Shown: positions 17,027 to 25,877 of the stretch, piece by piece
Numbering within the stretch: the first letter of the stretch is position 1
Layout of the letters: every line of letters begins with the position of its first letter
Source: Oscillospiraceae bacterium
GTDB taxonomy: Bacteria; Bacillota; Clostridia; Oscillospirales; Ruminococcaceae
DNA length: 64,000 nt
Direction: 5' to 3'
NCBI GenBank assembly: GCA_900770195.1
Contig: CAAGJI010000056.1
Location: forward strand, 1 to 64,000
Notes under the pieces: generated by a model
Database searches by the model: none
Told to the model about the DNA's origin: nothing
The model's input: the letters and a program-made list of their open reading frames with translations, nothing else
Position numbers and translations under genes: made by a program

Positions 17027-18100
17027 TCATTCTTCTGCCTCGCCGCCTGTCTCGCCGCCTGCCTCGTCATTTTCTTCATAAGATTCACCATTTTTATCTG
17101 TTATCAGATTTGAAAGCTTATTTGAAAAATATTCAAGGTACGGAATCACCTTAGCATAATCAAGTCTTAGCGGACCGATAACCCCAAGTGAACCTGCCTG
17201 CTTTCCGTCTTTGCTGTAATGTGAAACAAGAATGCTTGAATTTCCAATGACAAAATCCTTGTTATCCTCGTTAAACATAACACTTATACCGCTGAAAGTA
17301 TTGTCAAGGAAATTTTTAAGTTCATTTTTTCTTGACATAAACTGAACGATATCATTTCTTTCAAACTCTTCACACGAGTAAAGGTTTTCTTCGCCTTTCA
17401 TTGTTATCTCATTTGAATTCATATCACGAGATATTTGACAAAGTCCTTCAACAAGCGGTGAAAGAGCCGTCATATACGCTCCGAGTGCCGTTGCTGCATC
17501 ACGAAGCTTATCTTCGGAAAAATCCTCAACTGAAACACCTTCTAAGCTGTTTTCAATATATCTTGTGAAAATGTCGAGCTGTTCGTCGCTGAGGTCAAAA
17601 TTAAGTCTGCAAGCTCTGTTTTTTATGCTTCCGTTTGACGTTATCAACAATATAACATACAACCGTCTTCCCGTCGGGATTACCTCAACCTTTGATATCA
17701 CAGAAAATTTAAGCGAATTGCTTGTAACAACAGCAGCACAGTTCGTAATTTCCGCAAGTGCCGTTGTAGCACTCTGTATAAGGAACTCTTCTGTCTGTTC
17801 TCCGTTGTTTATCATAGCATCGAGTCGTTCCTTTTCCGCTTCCGGAAGGGAATGCTTTTCTCCGCCTACAATTTCCTTTATATACAGTCTGTATCCTTCA
17901 TAAGTAGGTATTCTTCCTGCCGACGTATGAGGCTGCATCAAAAGACCAAGCTGTTCAAGAGTTGACATATCATTTCTGATTGTTGCACTTGATACTTTTA
18001 TGTCAAGCTTATCAGCAATTTTTTTTGAACCTACCGGTTCGCCTGTCCGTATATATTCATCGACAACAGCCGCCAACACTTTTAGCTTTCGGTTATCCAA
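17027..18100 (-). CDS. hrcA: Heat-inducible transcription repressor HrcA
   Basis: Class I heat-shock repressor of 357 residues that binds CIRCE and is kept active by GroEL. The N-terminal winged helix (1-75) contains YIRTGEPVGSKKIA and SSATIRNDMSTLE, followed by the family's PHTSAGRIPTYEGYR. The rest is the dimerisation and insertion domain ending in GSLGVIGPLRLDYAKVIPYL (cited as motif) and an acidic Glu/Gly tail. A perfect CIRCE and a sigma-A promoter lie directly upstream, so it represses itself and the grpE-dnaK-dnaJ genes behind it. Confidence 0.97.
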   Translation of the reverse strand: MDNRKLKVLAAVVDEYIRTGEPVGSKKIADKLDIKVSSATIRNDMSTLEQLGLLMQPHTSAGRIPTYEGYRLYIKEIVGGEKHSLPEAEKERLDAMINNGEQTEEFLIQSATTALAEITNCAAVVTSNSLKFSVISKVEVIPTGRRLYVILLITSNGSIKNRACRLNFDLSDEQLDIFTRYIENSLEGVSVEDFSEDKLRDAATALGAYMTALSPLVEGLCQISRDMNSNEITMKGEENLYSCEEFERNDIVQFMSRKNELKNFLDNTFSGISVMFNEDNKDFVIGNSSILVSHYSKDGKQAGSLGVIGPLRLDYAKVIPYLEYFSNKLSNLITDKNGESYEENDEAGGETGGEAEE

Positions 18101-18144
18101 AATGGTCTTACGCCTCCTTGTCTGGCAATTGTTGTTTTAGGGTG

Positions 18145-18171
18145 TTAGCACTCCAACTCCCTGAGTGCTAA
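18145..18171. promoter_or_regulatory. CIRCE operator of the hrcA operon
   Basis: TTAGCACTC (18145-18153), 9 bases, GAGTGCTAA (18163-18171): a perfect inverted repeat identical to the CIRCE consensus. It lies just after the -10 of the hrcA promoter and is the HrcA binding site. Confidence 0.97.
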
Positions 18172-18175
18172 TTAT

Positions 18176-18204
18176 AATTTATCACTATTTGGGTGTTTTG
18201 TCAA
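18176..18204 (-). promoter_or_regulatory. Sigma-A promoter of hrcA
   Basis: On the minus strand TTGACA (18204-18199), 17 bases, TAAATT (18181-18176). The transcript start would fall inside the CIRCE, as expected for repression by HrcA. Confidence 0.7.
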
Positions 18205-18293
18205 GCCTTTTTTTGACTTTTGTATACTTTAATACAAATTAAGCCTATTGTTTAATTATTTTGTTTAATTTTTGTAAAAGTATTTCTTTTTTC

Positions 18294-18965
18294 TCAATCA
18301 ATACTCCAATTTACAGGTGTCATACCATTTTCAACAAGGAAATCATTTGCTTTTGAAAAGTGTTTGCAACCAAAAAATCCATTGTATGCAGACAGCGGAC
18401 TTGGATGTGCAGCTGTTAAAACAAGGTGTGCAGGGTTCGTTATAAGCTGTGCTTTTGCCTTTGCATTTGCACCCCAAAGCATAAACACCATAGGCTTCTC
18501 ACGCTGATTTAAAAGCCTTATAACGTCATCTGTGAAATTTTCCCAGCCCATTCCTCTGTGTGAATTTGCCTTGCCTGCACGGACTGTAAGACAGCTGTTA
18601 AGCAAAAGAACTCCCTCTTCCGCCCATTTAGTAAGTTCCCCATGTTTTCCCGAATTATCCACACCGACATCAGATTTTATTTCTTTGAAAATATTCACGA
18701 GTGAAGGCGGTGGTGCAATTCCCTTTTTAACTGAAAAAGAAAGTCCGTGTGCCTGATTTTCGCCATGATAAGGGTCCTGCCCTATTATAACAACCTTAAC
18801 ATCTTCATAGGAAGTAATTTTCATAGCGTTGAAAATATCATACATATTCGGATAAATAACCTGCGACCGATATTCGTTTATAAGGAACTGCCTTAATTTA
18901 AGATAATAAGGCTTTTTAAATTCATCCTTTAAAAGTTCGTCCCAACTGTTTTCAAAATGTACCAT
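18294..18965 (-). CDS. ung: Uracil-DNA glycosylase, family 1
   Basis: Removes uracil from DNA to start base excision repair. It has 223 residues, the usual family 1 length. The water-activating motif GQDPYHG puts the catalytic Asp at 64, and the DNA-intercalation motif HPSPLSAYNGFFGCKHF carries the catalytic His near 185. I chose the ATG at 18965 with GGAGG 6 bases upstream; the longer frame to 19031 would run into rny and through a hairpin. It is transcribed in the same direction as rny, separated by a terminator. Confidence 0.95.
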   Translation of the reverse strand: MVHFENSWDELLKDEFKKPYYLKLRQFLINEYRSQVIYPNMYDIFNAMKITSYEDVKVVIIGQDPYHGENQAHGLSFSVKKGIAPPPSLVNIFKEIKSDVGVDNSGKHGELTKWAEEGVLLLNSCLTVRAGKANSHRGMGWENFTDDVIRLLNQREKPMVFMLWGANAKAKAQLITNPAHLVLTAAHPSPLSAYNGFFGCKHFSKANDFLVENGMTPVNWSID

Positions 18966-18982
18966 AGTAACCTCCTTAAACA

Positions 18983-19006
18983 AAAATCTCCCCGTGGGGA
19001 GATTTT
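18983..19006. terminator. Terminator between rny and ung
   Basis: An 11-bp stem (18983-18993 with 18996-19006) with a 2-base loop overlaps the last bases before the rny stop region. It carries an A-run and T-run. It also sits close to the ung ribosome site, so it may set read-through into ung. Confidence 0.7.
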
Positions 19007-19008
19007 CA

Positions 19009-20589
19009 TTATTTTGCGTAATCCGTAACACGGCTTTCTCTTATAAGATTTACCTTTATCTGTCCCGGATAATCCATTTCTGCTTCTATCTGCTGTGCAA
19101 TCTGTCTTGCAATAAGAACCATCTTGTCATCATCAACAGTATCAGGTTCAACCATAACTCTGATTTCTCTGCCTGCCTGAAGTGCATAACATTTTTCAAC
19201 ACCCTCATATGATGTGCAAATTTCTTCAAGTTTTTCAAGACGCTTGATATAGTTTTCATAATTTTCACTTCTTGCCCCCGGACGTGCAGCTGATATTGCA
19301 TCTGCTGCCTGAACTATGCAGGCAATAACCGTCTGAGGTTCAACATCGTTGTGATGTGCTTCAATAGCGTGAATAATTTCTTTGTTTTCCTTATATTTTT
19401 TACAAACATCAACACCTATCTGAACATGTGAACCCTCAATTTCAGCTGTAAGTGCTTTACCTATATCATGTAAAAGACCTGCACGTCTTGCAAGATAAGG
19501 GTCAACGCCAAGTTCAGAAGCAAGCACACCTGAAAGCTGTGCAACTTCTACTGAATGCTGTAAAACGTTCTGTCTGTAACTTGTTCTGTAGTAAAGTCTG
19601 CCAAGAAGTTTGATAAGTTCAGGGTGAAGACCATGAACATTTGTTTCAAGAACAGCTCTTTCGCCTTCCTGACGGATTTTATGTTCAACTTCTTTTTTGG
19701 CTTTTTCAACCATTTCTTCGATTCTTGTCGGATGAATACGTCCGTCCGAAATAAGTTTTTCAAGTGCAAGACTTGCAATTTCACGTCTGATATGGTCAAA
19801 ACAAGAAATTGTTATTGCTTCAGGAGTATCATCAACAATAAGGTCAACACCGGTAAGTGTTTCAAGAGTACGGATATTTCTTCCTTCACGTCCGATAATT
19901 CTTCCCTTCATTTCTTCGTTAGGAAGAGTTACGACTGAAACTGCTGATTCAGAAACCTGATCAGCGGCACATTTTGAAATTGCAAGAGCAATATAATTTC
20001 TTGCTTTTTCTTCGCAGGTATCTTTTATCTGCTGTTCATAATTTGAAACGAGAACCGCTTTTTCGTGAACAAGTTCATTTTCAAGGGAACTGAGGAGATA
20101 TTCCTTTGCCTGTTCCTTGGTAAGTTCTGAAATTTTTTCAAGAAGTTCAGACTGTTTCTGATGTTCTTCTTCAATTTCTTTTAAATGTGCATCAGCAGCA
20201 CTCACTTTTCTCTGAAGAAGTTCTTCTTTCTTTTCAAGACTGTCCATTTTTTTGTCGAGAGAGTCTTCTTTTCTCTGCAACTGTCTTTCCTGTCTTGAAA
20301 CATCATTTCTGCGTTCTCTGATTTCTCTGTCAGCATCAGTTCTCAGTTTATGGATTTCGTCTTTTACTCCCACAAGAGCGGATTTTGCCTTTGTATCTGC
20401 ATCTCTTTTAGCATTTTCAAGTATTCTTTCAGCTTCTTTTTCAGCTGAACCAATAAGTGCTTCAGATTCAGTTTTTCTGTGTTCAACGCCCTTTTTGAAA
20501 TAAACTTTACTGCTTGCCATAAAGCTGATAAATCCTGCGGCTGCTGCTGCAATAACAGCAACAAGTATTGTGATAATCCACGGATTCAC
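19009..20589 (-). CDS. rny: Ribonuclease Y
   Basis: Membrane-anchored endoribonuclease that starts mRNA decay in Firmicutes. It has 526 residues. Order of parts: N-terminal membrane helix (WIITILVAVIAAAAAGF), a long charged coiled coil (about 30-190), a KH RNA-binding domain (MKGRIIGREGRNIRTLE), and an HD phosphohydrolase domain (LLHDIGKALTAE, HHNDVEPQT). I chose the GTG at 20589 because AAGGAGG lies about 10 bases upstream; earlier in-frame starts overlap that site. The length then matches the family (about 515-530). Confidence 0.96.
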   Translation of the reverse strand: MNPWIITILVAVIAAAAAGFISFMASSKVYFKKGVEHRKTESEALIGSAEKEAERILENAKRDADTKAKSALVGVKDEIHKLRTDADREIRERRNDVSRQERQLQRKEDSLDKKMDSLEKKEELLQRKVSAADAHLKEIEEEHQKQSELLEKISELTKEQAKEYLLSSLENELVHEKAVLVSNYEQQIKDTCEEKARNYIALAISKCAADQVSESAVSVVTLPNEEMKGRIIGREGRNIRTLETLTGVDLIVDDTPEAITISCFDHIRREIASLALEKLISDGRIHPTRIEEMVEKAKKEVEHKIRQEGERAVLETNVHGLHPELIKLLGRLYYRTSYRQNVLQHSVEVAQLSGVLASELGVDPYLARRAGLLHDIGKALTAEIEGSHVQIGVDVCKKYKENKEIIHAIEAHHNDVEPQTVIACIVQAADAISAARPGARSENYENYIKRLEKLEEICTSYEGVEKCYALQAGREIRVMVEPDTVDDDKMVLIARQIAQQIEAEMDYPGQIKVNLIRESRVTDYAK

Positions 20590-20631
20590 TGGGTACAATC
20601 CTCCTTTTAGTTTTTTCAGAAGGCACTGCAC

Positions 20632-21020
20632 TGCTGTTTAGTTTTTAGCTGCCGAAACAAAATATTTGCGGCAATTTTATTCAATAGAGTTAATATTTCA
20701 AGTTAAATAAAATATATATTCAACGGTAATCTGTGTAAAACAGACCCGAAAAAATTAAAAACAAGCAGCCATGCCGCCCGAATAATAAAATTACTTTGTA
20801 TATTCAATCTTTAACATTAAGAAAATAAATTTTATTTTATATGCATTCATATGCATAATCCCAATTTAAATCTCATCTGACATAAGATAAAACAAAGCCG
20901 GCACCGTACTTCTTATTTTATATACATTAAGCACAGACACCACATTTAATTTTACATTATTTTATAGCTTTTGTCAATAGGTTTTTTTAAGTTTATATAT
21001 TTTTTTACAATTAATAATAA
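20632..21020. other. AT-rich intergenic space upstream of rny
   Basis: No gene, tRNA or clear promoter is visible here. I see only short A/T tracts and a repeated ATATGCATTCATATGCAT motif near 20840. It leads into the composite repeat that starts at 21022. Confidence 0.3.
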
Positions 21021-21021
21021 T

Positions 21022-21340
21022 AAGGTGTCAGAAATGAGGAAGCAGCGTGTCGCTGCAGCCAAGTCACCCCACGCTATTAAAAACATAAGGGTAATTTTAT
21101 GGTTAAAGCCCCTGCCAGGGGCAATTTTGTTTTATGCGTTCCTAACCCTCAGTCAAGCCTTGCGGCTTGCCAGCTCCCTTTTCAGGAGAGCCTTTACTAA
21201 CCCTTGCAAATTTTATAAAAAAAGTCCCTATTTATAGCCTCCTCTGAAAGGGGAGGGGGACCGCCGTCAGGCGGTGGAGGGGTTTCTAAATCAGTCAGCG
21301 ATAGCTGACACCACAATTCCTCATTCCTAATTCCTCATAT
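21022..21340. repeat. Composite mobile-like repeat with GGTGTCAG/CTGACACC ends, copy 2
   Basis: GGTGTCAG (21024-21031) and its inverse CTGACACC (21305-21312) bound about 289 bases with no protein-like content. Inside are an AGCAGCGTGTCGCTGC palindrome, a CCTGCCAGGGGC hairpin, CTTGCGGCTTGCCAGCTCCC, and a GACCGCCGTCAGGCGGTGGAGGGG hairpin near 21270. After the right end comes caattcctcattcctaattcctcat, also present in other gaps. This looks like a MITE-type or palindromic intergenic element. Confidence 0.65.
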
Positions 21341-21381
21341 TCGCTAATTGTAAACAAATTATAAACATTACCGTTTTTTAC

Positions 21382-21409
21382 TTGATTTTTCCGACAAAAG
21401 TATTATACT
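21382..21409 (+). promoter_or_regulatory. Sigma-A promoter of htpG
   Basis: TTGATT (21382-21387), 16 bases, TATACT (21404-21409). The CIRCE begins 5 bases later, overlapping the expected transcript start. Confidence 0.65.
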
Positions 21410-21414
21410 ATTAA

Positions 21415-21441
21415 TTAGCACTCAGGCACTTAGAGTGCTAA
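21415..21441. promoter_or_regulatory. CIRCE operator of htpG
   Basis: TTAGCACTC (21415-21423), 9 bases, GAGTGCTAA (21433-21441): a perfect second CIRCE, directly after the -10 element. It places htpG under HrcA, unlike Bacillus subtilis, where htpG is not a CIRCE gene. Confidence 0.95.
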
Positions 21442-21490
21442 TTAAAAAATAATATACTGAAAAAGGTACTGAAAGGAGTATATATTTATT

Positions 21491-23383
21491 ATGGGAAATG
21501 CAGAAAAAAAGGAATTTAAAGCGGAATCTAAACGACTTCTTGATATGATGATAAATTCAATTTACACTCATAAAGAAATTTTTCTCCGTGAACTTATCTC
21601 AAACGCAAGCGATGCCATCGACAAATTATATTTTAAATCACTTACAGATGACAGCGTGGGTATGAAAAAGTCAGACTTTAAAATACATATAACACCAAAC
21701 AAAGAAGCAAGAACTTTGACAATTACTGATAATGGTATCGGTATGACAAAAGAAGAACTTGAAAATAATCTTGGTACAATCGCAAACAGCGGTTCTCTTA
21801 AATTCAAATCAGAAAACAAACTTGATGAAGACAGCCAGATTATAGGTCAGTTCGGTGTCGGCTTCTATTCAGCTTTTATGGTTGCAAAAAAAGTTACTGT
21901 TAAAACAAAAGCATTCGGTTCAGATACAGCATATCTCTGGGAATCAGAAGGTGTTGACGGCTATTCAATTTCAGAATGCGAAAAAGATTCAGTCGGTACA
22001 GAAATAGTTCTTGAACTCCTTGATGATACAGAAGATGAAAAGTACAGCGATTATCTTGAAGAATACAGAATAACTTCACTTGTTAAACAGTATTCAGATT
22101 ATATCCGCTTTCCTATTACAATGGACTGCACAGGCAGACGTAAAAAAGAAGGCGGAAAAGATGATGAATACGAAGATTTCGTAGAAACACGTACACTTAA
22201 CAGTATGGTTCCTATTTGGAAGAAAAATAAAAACGAACTTAAAGATGAAGATTATAATTCATTCTATAAAGAAAAGTTCTTTGACTACACAGACCCGCTT
22301 GTTCATATGCACGTAAAAAACGAAGGTCTTGTTTCATATGATGCACTTCTTTATATTCCTGAAAGAGTTCCGTTTGATTACTATTCAAAAGATTATGAAA
22401 AAGGCTTGCAGCTTTATTCAAACGGTGTACTTATAATGGATAAATGCAAAGATCTCCTCCCTGATTATTTCGGATTTGTAAAGGGTCTCGTTGATTCGGA
22501 AGACCTTTCTTTAAATATTTCAAGAGAAATGCTTCAGCACGACAGACAGCTTAAATCAATCGCAAAAAGCATTGAAAAAACTATAAAAAATGAACTTGCA
22601 AAAATGCTTAAAAATGACCGTGAAAAATATGAAAAGTTCTGGGAAGGTTTCGGTGTTCAGCTTAAATTCGGTGCTTACAGTGATTATGGTATGCATAAAG
22701 ATGTTCTTCAGGATTTACTTCTTTTCAACTCATCATATGAAAATGGAAAACTTGTAACTCTTGATGAATATGTTTCAAGAATGCCTGAAAGCCAGAAAGA
22801 AATCTACTATGCTACAGGTACAAGCATTTCAGCAATTGAAAAACTTCCACAGACAGAAAAGGTTCTCGATAAGGGATATGAAATTCTTTATATGACAGAA
22901 AATGTTGATGAATTTGCAATAAAGGTTATAAATACATATAAAGACAAATCTTTCAAGTCAGTTACAGCAGGCGATCTCGACCTTGACACAGAAGAAGAAA
23001 AGGAAGAAATTAAAAAGCAGGAAGATTCACACAAAACTCTCTTCGAAAAGATGAAAAACAGCCTTGGCGATGCGGTTACTAAAGTTAAAATTTCATCAAG
23101 ACTTAAATCTCATCCTGTTTGTCTTTCAACAGAAGGCGAAATTTCACTTGAAATGGAAAAAGTTCTCAACCAGAATCCTGCAAACGGAAACGCAGTAAAG
23201 GCACAGAGAGTTCTTGAAATAAATGCAAATCATCCTATTTTTGCAAAGCTTACATCTATGGAAAATGATGATAAAAAACTTGGCAAATATACAAAACTTC
23301 TCTATGATCAGGCACTTCTTATAGAAGGACTTCCTATTGAAGACCCTGTTGAATTCAGCAATCTTGTTTGTGAACTTATGTAA
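21491..23383 (+). CDS. htpG: Molecular chaperone HtpG (Hsp90)
   Basis: Dimeric ATP-dependent Hsp90 chaperone of 630 residues. The N-terminal GHKL ATPase shows ELISNASDAIDKL, TITDNGIGM, GTIANSG and GQFGVGFYSAFMV. The middle domain has the catalytic-loop region VDSEDLSLNISREMLQ, and the C-terminal dimerisation domain follows. Length matches bacterial HtpG. GAAAGGAG precedes the ATG. The perfect CIRCE upstream indicates HrcA control together with the dnaK cluster. A strong terminator follows, so it is a single-gene unit. Confidence 0.97.
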   Translation: MGNAEKKEFKAESKRLLDMMINSIYTHKEIFLRELISNASDAIDKLYFKSLTDDSVGMKKSDFKIHITPNKEARTLTITDNGIGMTKEELENNLGTIANSGSLKFKSENKLDEDSQIIGQFGVGFYSAFMVAKKVTVKTKAFGSDTAYLWESEGVDGYSISECEKDSVGTEIVLELLDDTEDEKYSDYLEEYRITSLVKQYSDYIRFPITMDCTGRRKKEGGKDDEYEDFVETRTLNSMVPIWKKNKNELKDEDYNSFYKEKFFDYTDPLVHMHVKNEGLVSYDALLYIPERVPFDYYSKDYEKGLQLYSNGVLIMDKCKDLLPDYFGFVKGLVDSEDLSLNISREMLQHDRQLKSIAKSIEKTIKNELAKMLKNDREKYEKFWEGFGVQLKFGAYSDYGMHKDVLQDLLLFNSSYENGKLVTLDEYVSRMPESQKEIYYATGTSISAIEKLPQTEKVLDKGYEILYMTENVDEFAIKVINTYKDKSFKSVTAGDLDLDTEEEKEEIKKQEDSHKTLFEKMKNSLGDAVTKVKISSRLKSHPVCLSTEGEISLEMEKVLNQNPANGNAVKAQRVLEINANHPIFAKLTSMENDDKKLGKYTKLLYDQALLIEGLPIEDPVEFSNLVCELM

Positions 23384-23397
23384 TTTAACATATAAAT

Positions 23398-23431
23398 AAA
23401 AGCTGATGCAGCATCTGCTGCATCAGCTTTT
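23398..23431 (+). terminator. Terminator after htpG
   Basis: A 16-bp perfect stem (23398-23413 with 23416-23431) with a 2-base loop, ending in a T-run. It also faces the convergent nuclease gene. Confidence 0.88.
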
Positions 23432-23442
23432 TGTTTGTATTT

Positions 23443-24321
23443 TCATTTTGCGTACTTTTCATACGTTTTTTCATCTATTCCTGCAATAAAAAGAGCATTT
23501 TCTAAAGGAAAATTTTGCTGAAGCAATTTGTTTACAACTTCCACAGCTTTTAATATTTTTCCTTCTGCCTGTCCTTCTGCACGACCTTTTTCTATTCCCT
23601 CACGTCTTGCTCCTCCTAAAGCTGATGCCTCATCATGCAGACGTTTTTCACGGTAAAATGCTTCCTGACGAATTTTTTCATCTGCACTAAGATTTTTTAA
23701 AATTACAATTGCCTCTTTTACTTCAGGATTTATTGTTGCCTGTTGTATTGCCATAAGATCATCCTCCGTTTCTGCATTAATAAGATTAAGCCAATCTTCC
23801 ATAGGTTTTTCTTTTTTTGATTCTTTTACTTTTTTCAGTTCAAAAAAATGAATACCAAACTTTTCAGTTAAAACTTCCTGTCTTTCTTTTTCAATAATTT
23901 TAAAATGCGAATGATAATCTTTACTTTCAAAAAGATTGAAGTTTATAATGTTTATGCATATTGTCTGTTTCAATTCTGCATATTCATCACCTGCTTTTAA
24001 TTCTTCGCTGTAAAGCTTTGACCAATAAAATAAAGTTCTTTCCTTGAAATCAGGTTCTCTGTTTACCTGCATTTCAATATTTACTATTCTTCCGTCAACA
24101 TCAAGTTTAAGGTCTAATCTGCTGAACTTTCTATCCATATATTCAGGAGCAATTTCAACATTGTTGATATATATTTTTCTTATACTTTCGTGCGGAATTT
24201 CAAGCAAATCCGCAATAAATGACTTTATAACTCTTTCGTGTTTTTCATTTCCAAACATTCGCTTAAAAATTATATCAAGTTTAAGTTTTACAATTTTTTC
24301 ATTTTTATCCAACAAATGCAC
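23443..24321 (-). CDS. Rpn-family PD-(D/E)XK nuclease (transposase-like)
   Basis: Member of the Rpn / PDDEXK_2 family, recombination-promoting DNA nucleases often annotated as transposases. It has 292 residues. The core reads Asp70 (SRLDLKLD) then Glu83-x-Gln85 (NIEMQ), the expected D...ExQ form of the active site. The N-terminal FKRMFG and the later TLFYWSKLYSEELKAGDEY block are typical. The C-terminus has the usual charged helix EKGRAEGQAEGK. No terminal inverted repeats or partner genes are visible, so it is not part of an insertion sequence here. Such genes usually occur in several copies per genome, often mobile. Confidence 0.85.
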   Translation of the reverse strand: MHLLDKNEKIVKLKLDIIFKRMFGNEKHERVIKSFIADLLEIPHESIRKIYINNVEIAPEYMDRKFSRLDLKLDVDGRIVNIEMQVNREPDFKERTLFYWSKLYSEELKAGDEYAELKQTICINIINFNLFESKDYHSHFKIIEKERQEVLTEKFGIHFFELKKVKESKKEKPMEDWLNLINAETEDDLMAIQQATINPEVKEAIVILKNLSADEKIRQEAFYREKRLHDEASALGGARREGIEKGRAEGQAEGKILKAVEVVNKLLQQNFPLENALFIAGIDEKTYEKYAK

Positions 24322-24389
24322 CTCCCTGAAAAATATTCTATGGTAATTATAACATACTGCAATAAAAAAAGCAATACACTGATTAAAAA

Positions 24390-25586
24390 TTATGGCTGTT
24401 TTTTATGATATTTAGCTGTATAACTGTATATACTGTAACCGTAAATATTTTCCTGATTTAAAACATATTCTGTTTCCTGAGAAGTTATATTTCTGTTTTC
24501 AATCCACTCATTTATGCCTGTACCTGCAAATTTATCTTCAAGTCCGTCTTTGTAATTACATATTCCTATACAAAGTGAAACATCTTTACAAGTTGTCAAA
24601 TTTCTCCAAAGCTGAACCATATCTGTAAAAGGACACGTTTCATTTTTAAAACCATAATAAAGCTGAGGAATTATCATATCGCAATAACCGCTTTCACTGC
24701 ACCATTTTTTTACATCTGAATATTGCGAATTGTAATTTCCTTTCATATTTCCCTGCGGACTTATTGAGAAAATAATATTATTATCTGTATTTTTAACAGC
24801 ATCATAAACAGATTTAACAAGTAAATTTGTTTGTTGCAAACGAAATTCTGCAAGTGAAGAATATCCGCTTTCAGAAAAAGCCTGTCTGTCAAAATCTTCA
24901 TCTGTTGTAGGGTAGAAAAAATCGTCTATATGAAGTCCCTCAATGCTGTAATTTCTGCATATTTCGCTTGAAACATCTGCAATGTATTTTCTGACTTCTT
25001 CATATGCAGGATTAAGCCAGTATGTACCGTTCACATCAACAATATATTTTCCATTACTATCTGAATCTGCATACCATTTTTTTATTGTGTAATCATCACT
25101 CATTTTCTCCATTCCGCTTTCACTTTGACATCTTAAAGGATTTATCCATGCGTGAACTTCAATATTTTTTTCGTGTGCTTTATCAGCTATATAAGCAAGT
25201 ACATCAATTGAATCATCTGTTAAATAAGAACCTTTTGTACATAAATCAGTTTTATAATAAGCATCTCCATATGCACGAACATGCAAAAATATGGCATTAT
25301 ATCCGTCATTTGAAATATTTTCAATCATTTTATCAGCTTCATTTTCAAATTCTTCTTTAGATTTATCCTGTAAAATATACTTATATTCCATAACAGGAAC
25401 CCAGACAGCCTTGAATTTTTCTTTGTTATCTTTTGAGATATTTTTGCTTTCTTTCTCCTGATTATATTCAATATGCAGTTGTTTTTTTGTCTGCTGAAAA
25501 AGTATATCTTCATTTTTAACATCACAAGATGTAAAAACACCCATACAAAATAAAGCTGCAAACAATATCTTTTTATTTTTCTTCAT
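24390..25586 (-). CDS. Family 10-like glycosyl hydrolase lipoprotein (GHL10/DUF187)
   Basis: Surface lipoprotein of 398 residues. A short signal with lipobox FTSC (Cys21) precedes a charged linker (to about 55) and a TIM-barrel-like domain of the GHL10/YngK family. Supporting motifs: FKAVWVPVMEY, ISNDGYNAIFLHVRAYGDAYY, EVHAWINPLRC, LNPAYEEVRKYI and YSIEGLHIDDFFYP with the paired Asp expected in the active centre. These enzymes are thought to act on peptidoglycan or other glycans; the substrate is unproven. The AAGGAG site precedes the ATG. It stands alone on the minus strand. Confidence 0.85.
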   Translation of the reverse strand: MKKNKKILFAALFCMGVFTSCDVKNEDILFQQTKKQLHIEYNQEKESKNISKDNKEKFKAVWVPVMEYKYILQDKSKEEFENEADKMIENISNDGYNAIFLHVRAYGDAYYKTDLCTKGSYLTDDSIDVLAYIADKAHEKNIEVHAWINPLRCQSESGMEKMSDDYTIKKWYADSDSNGKYIVDVNGTYWLNPAYEEVRKYIADVSSEICRNYSIEGLHIDDFFYPTTDEDFDRQAFSESGYSSLAEFRLQQTNLLVKSVYDAVKNTDNNIIFSISPQGNMKGNYNSQYSDVKKWCSESGYCDMIIPQLYYGFKNETCPFTDMVQLWRNLTTCKDVSLCIGICNYKDGLEDKFAGTGINEWIENRNITSQETEYVLNQENIYGYSIYSYTAKYHKKQP

Positions 25587-25617
25587 CTTAAAAACTCCTT
25601 TTTTATAATGCGAAATT

Positions 25618-25765
25618 TAAGGTGTCAGCTGTCGCTGACGGATCTTAACCCCTCCACCGCCTTCGGCTTGCCTGAGAGGTTCTAAACAAGTCGCCGAACG
25701 GCGACACCACAATTTCTCATTCCTCATTGAATAAGCAGCGATACGCTGCTTCCTCTCTCTAATAA
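25618..25765. repeat. Composite intergenic repeat, copy 3
   Basis: Begins GGTGTCAG (25621-25628) and contains CCCCTCCACCGCCTTCGGC, CGCCGAACGGCGACACCACAATTTCTCATTCCT (cited by module), then AAGCAGCGATACGCTGCTTCCTC. The last module is the inverse of the one near the left end of the 21-kb copy, and the CACAATTTCTCATTCCT module matches that copy's right end. The same parts are thus rearranged, as expected of mosaic elements. Confidence 0.65.
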
Positions 25766-25810
25766 TATTCAGATGAAAAAAAGATATTCATACTTTTTCA
25801 TAAAAAATAC

Positions 25811-25839
25811 TTGAAATAAAAATAATATTATGTTATAAT
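25811..25839 (+). promoter_or_regulatory. Sigma-A promoter of yajC
   Basis: TTGAAA (25811-25816), 17 bases, TATAAT (25834-25839) with an extended -10 TGT. The yajC start lies about 39 bases downstream. Confidence 0.75.
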
Positions 25840-25877
25840 TATTTTTATCACTAAATTTAATCGGAGGAAATAATTTT

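Noticed and set aside
20971..21237. Open frame of 88 codons within the 21-kb gap
   Set aside because: It runs through the composite repeat, has no ribosome site, and its translation follows the repeat modules rather than a protein-like pattern.
23443..24321. Rpn nuclease as part of an intact insertion sequence
   Set aside because: No terminal inverted repeats or target duplications are visible around the gene.
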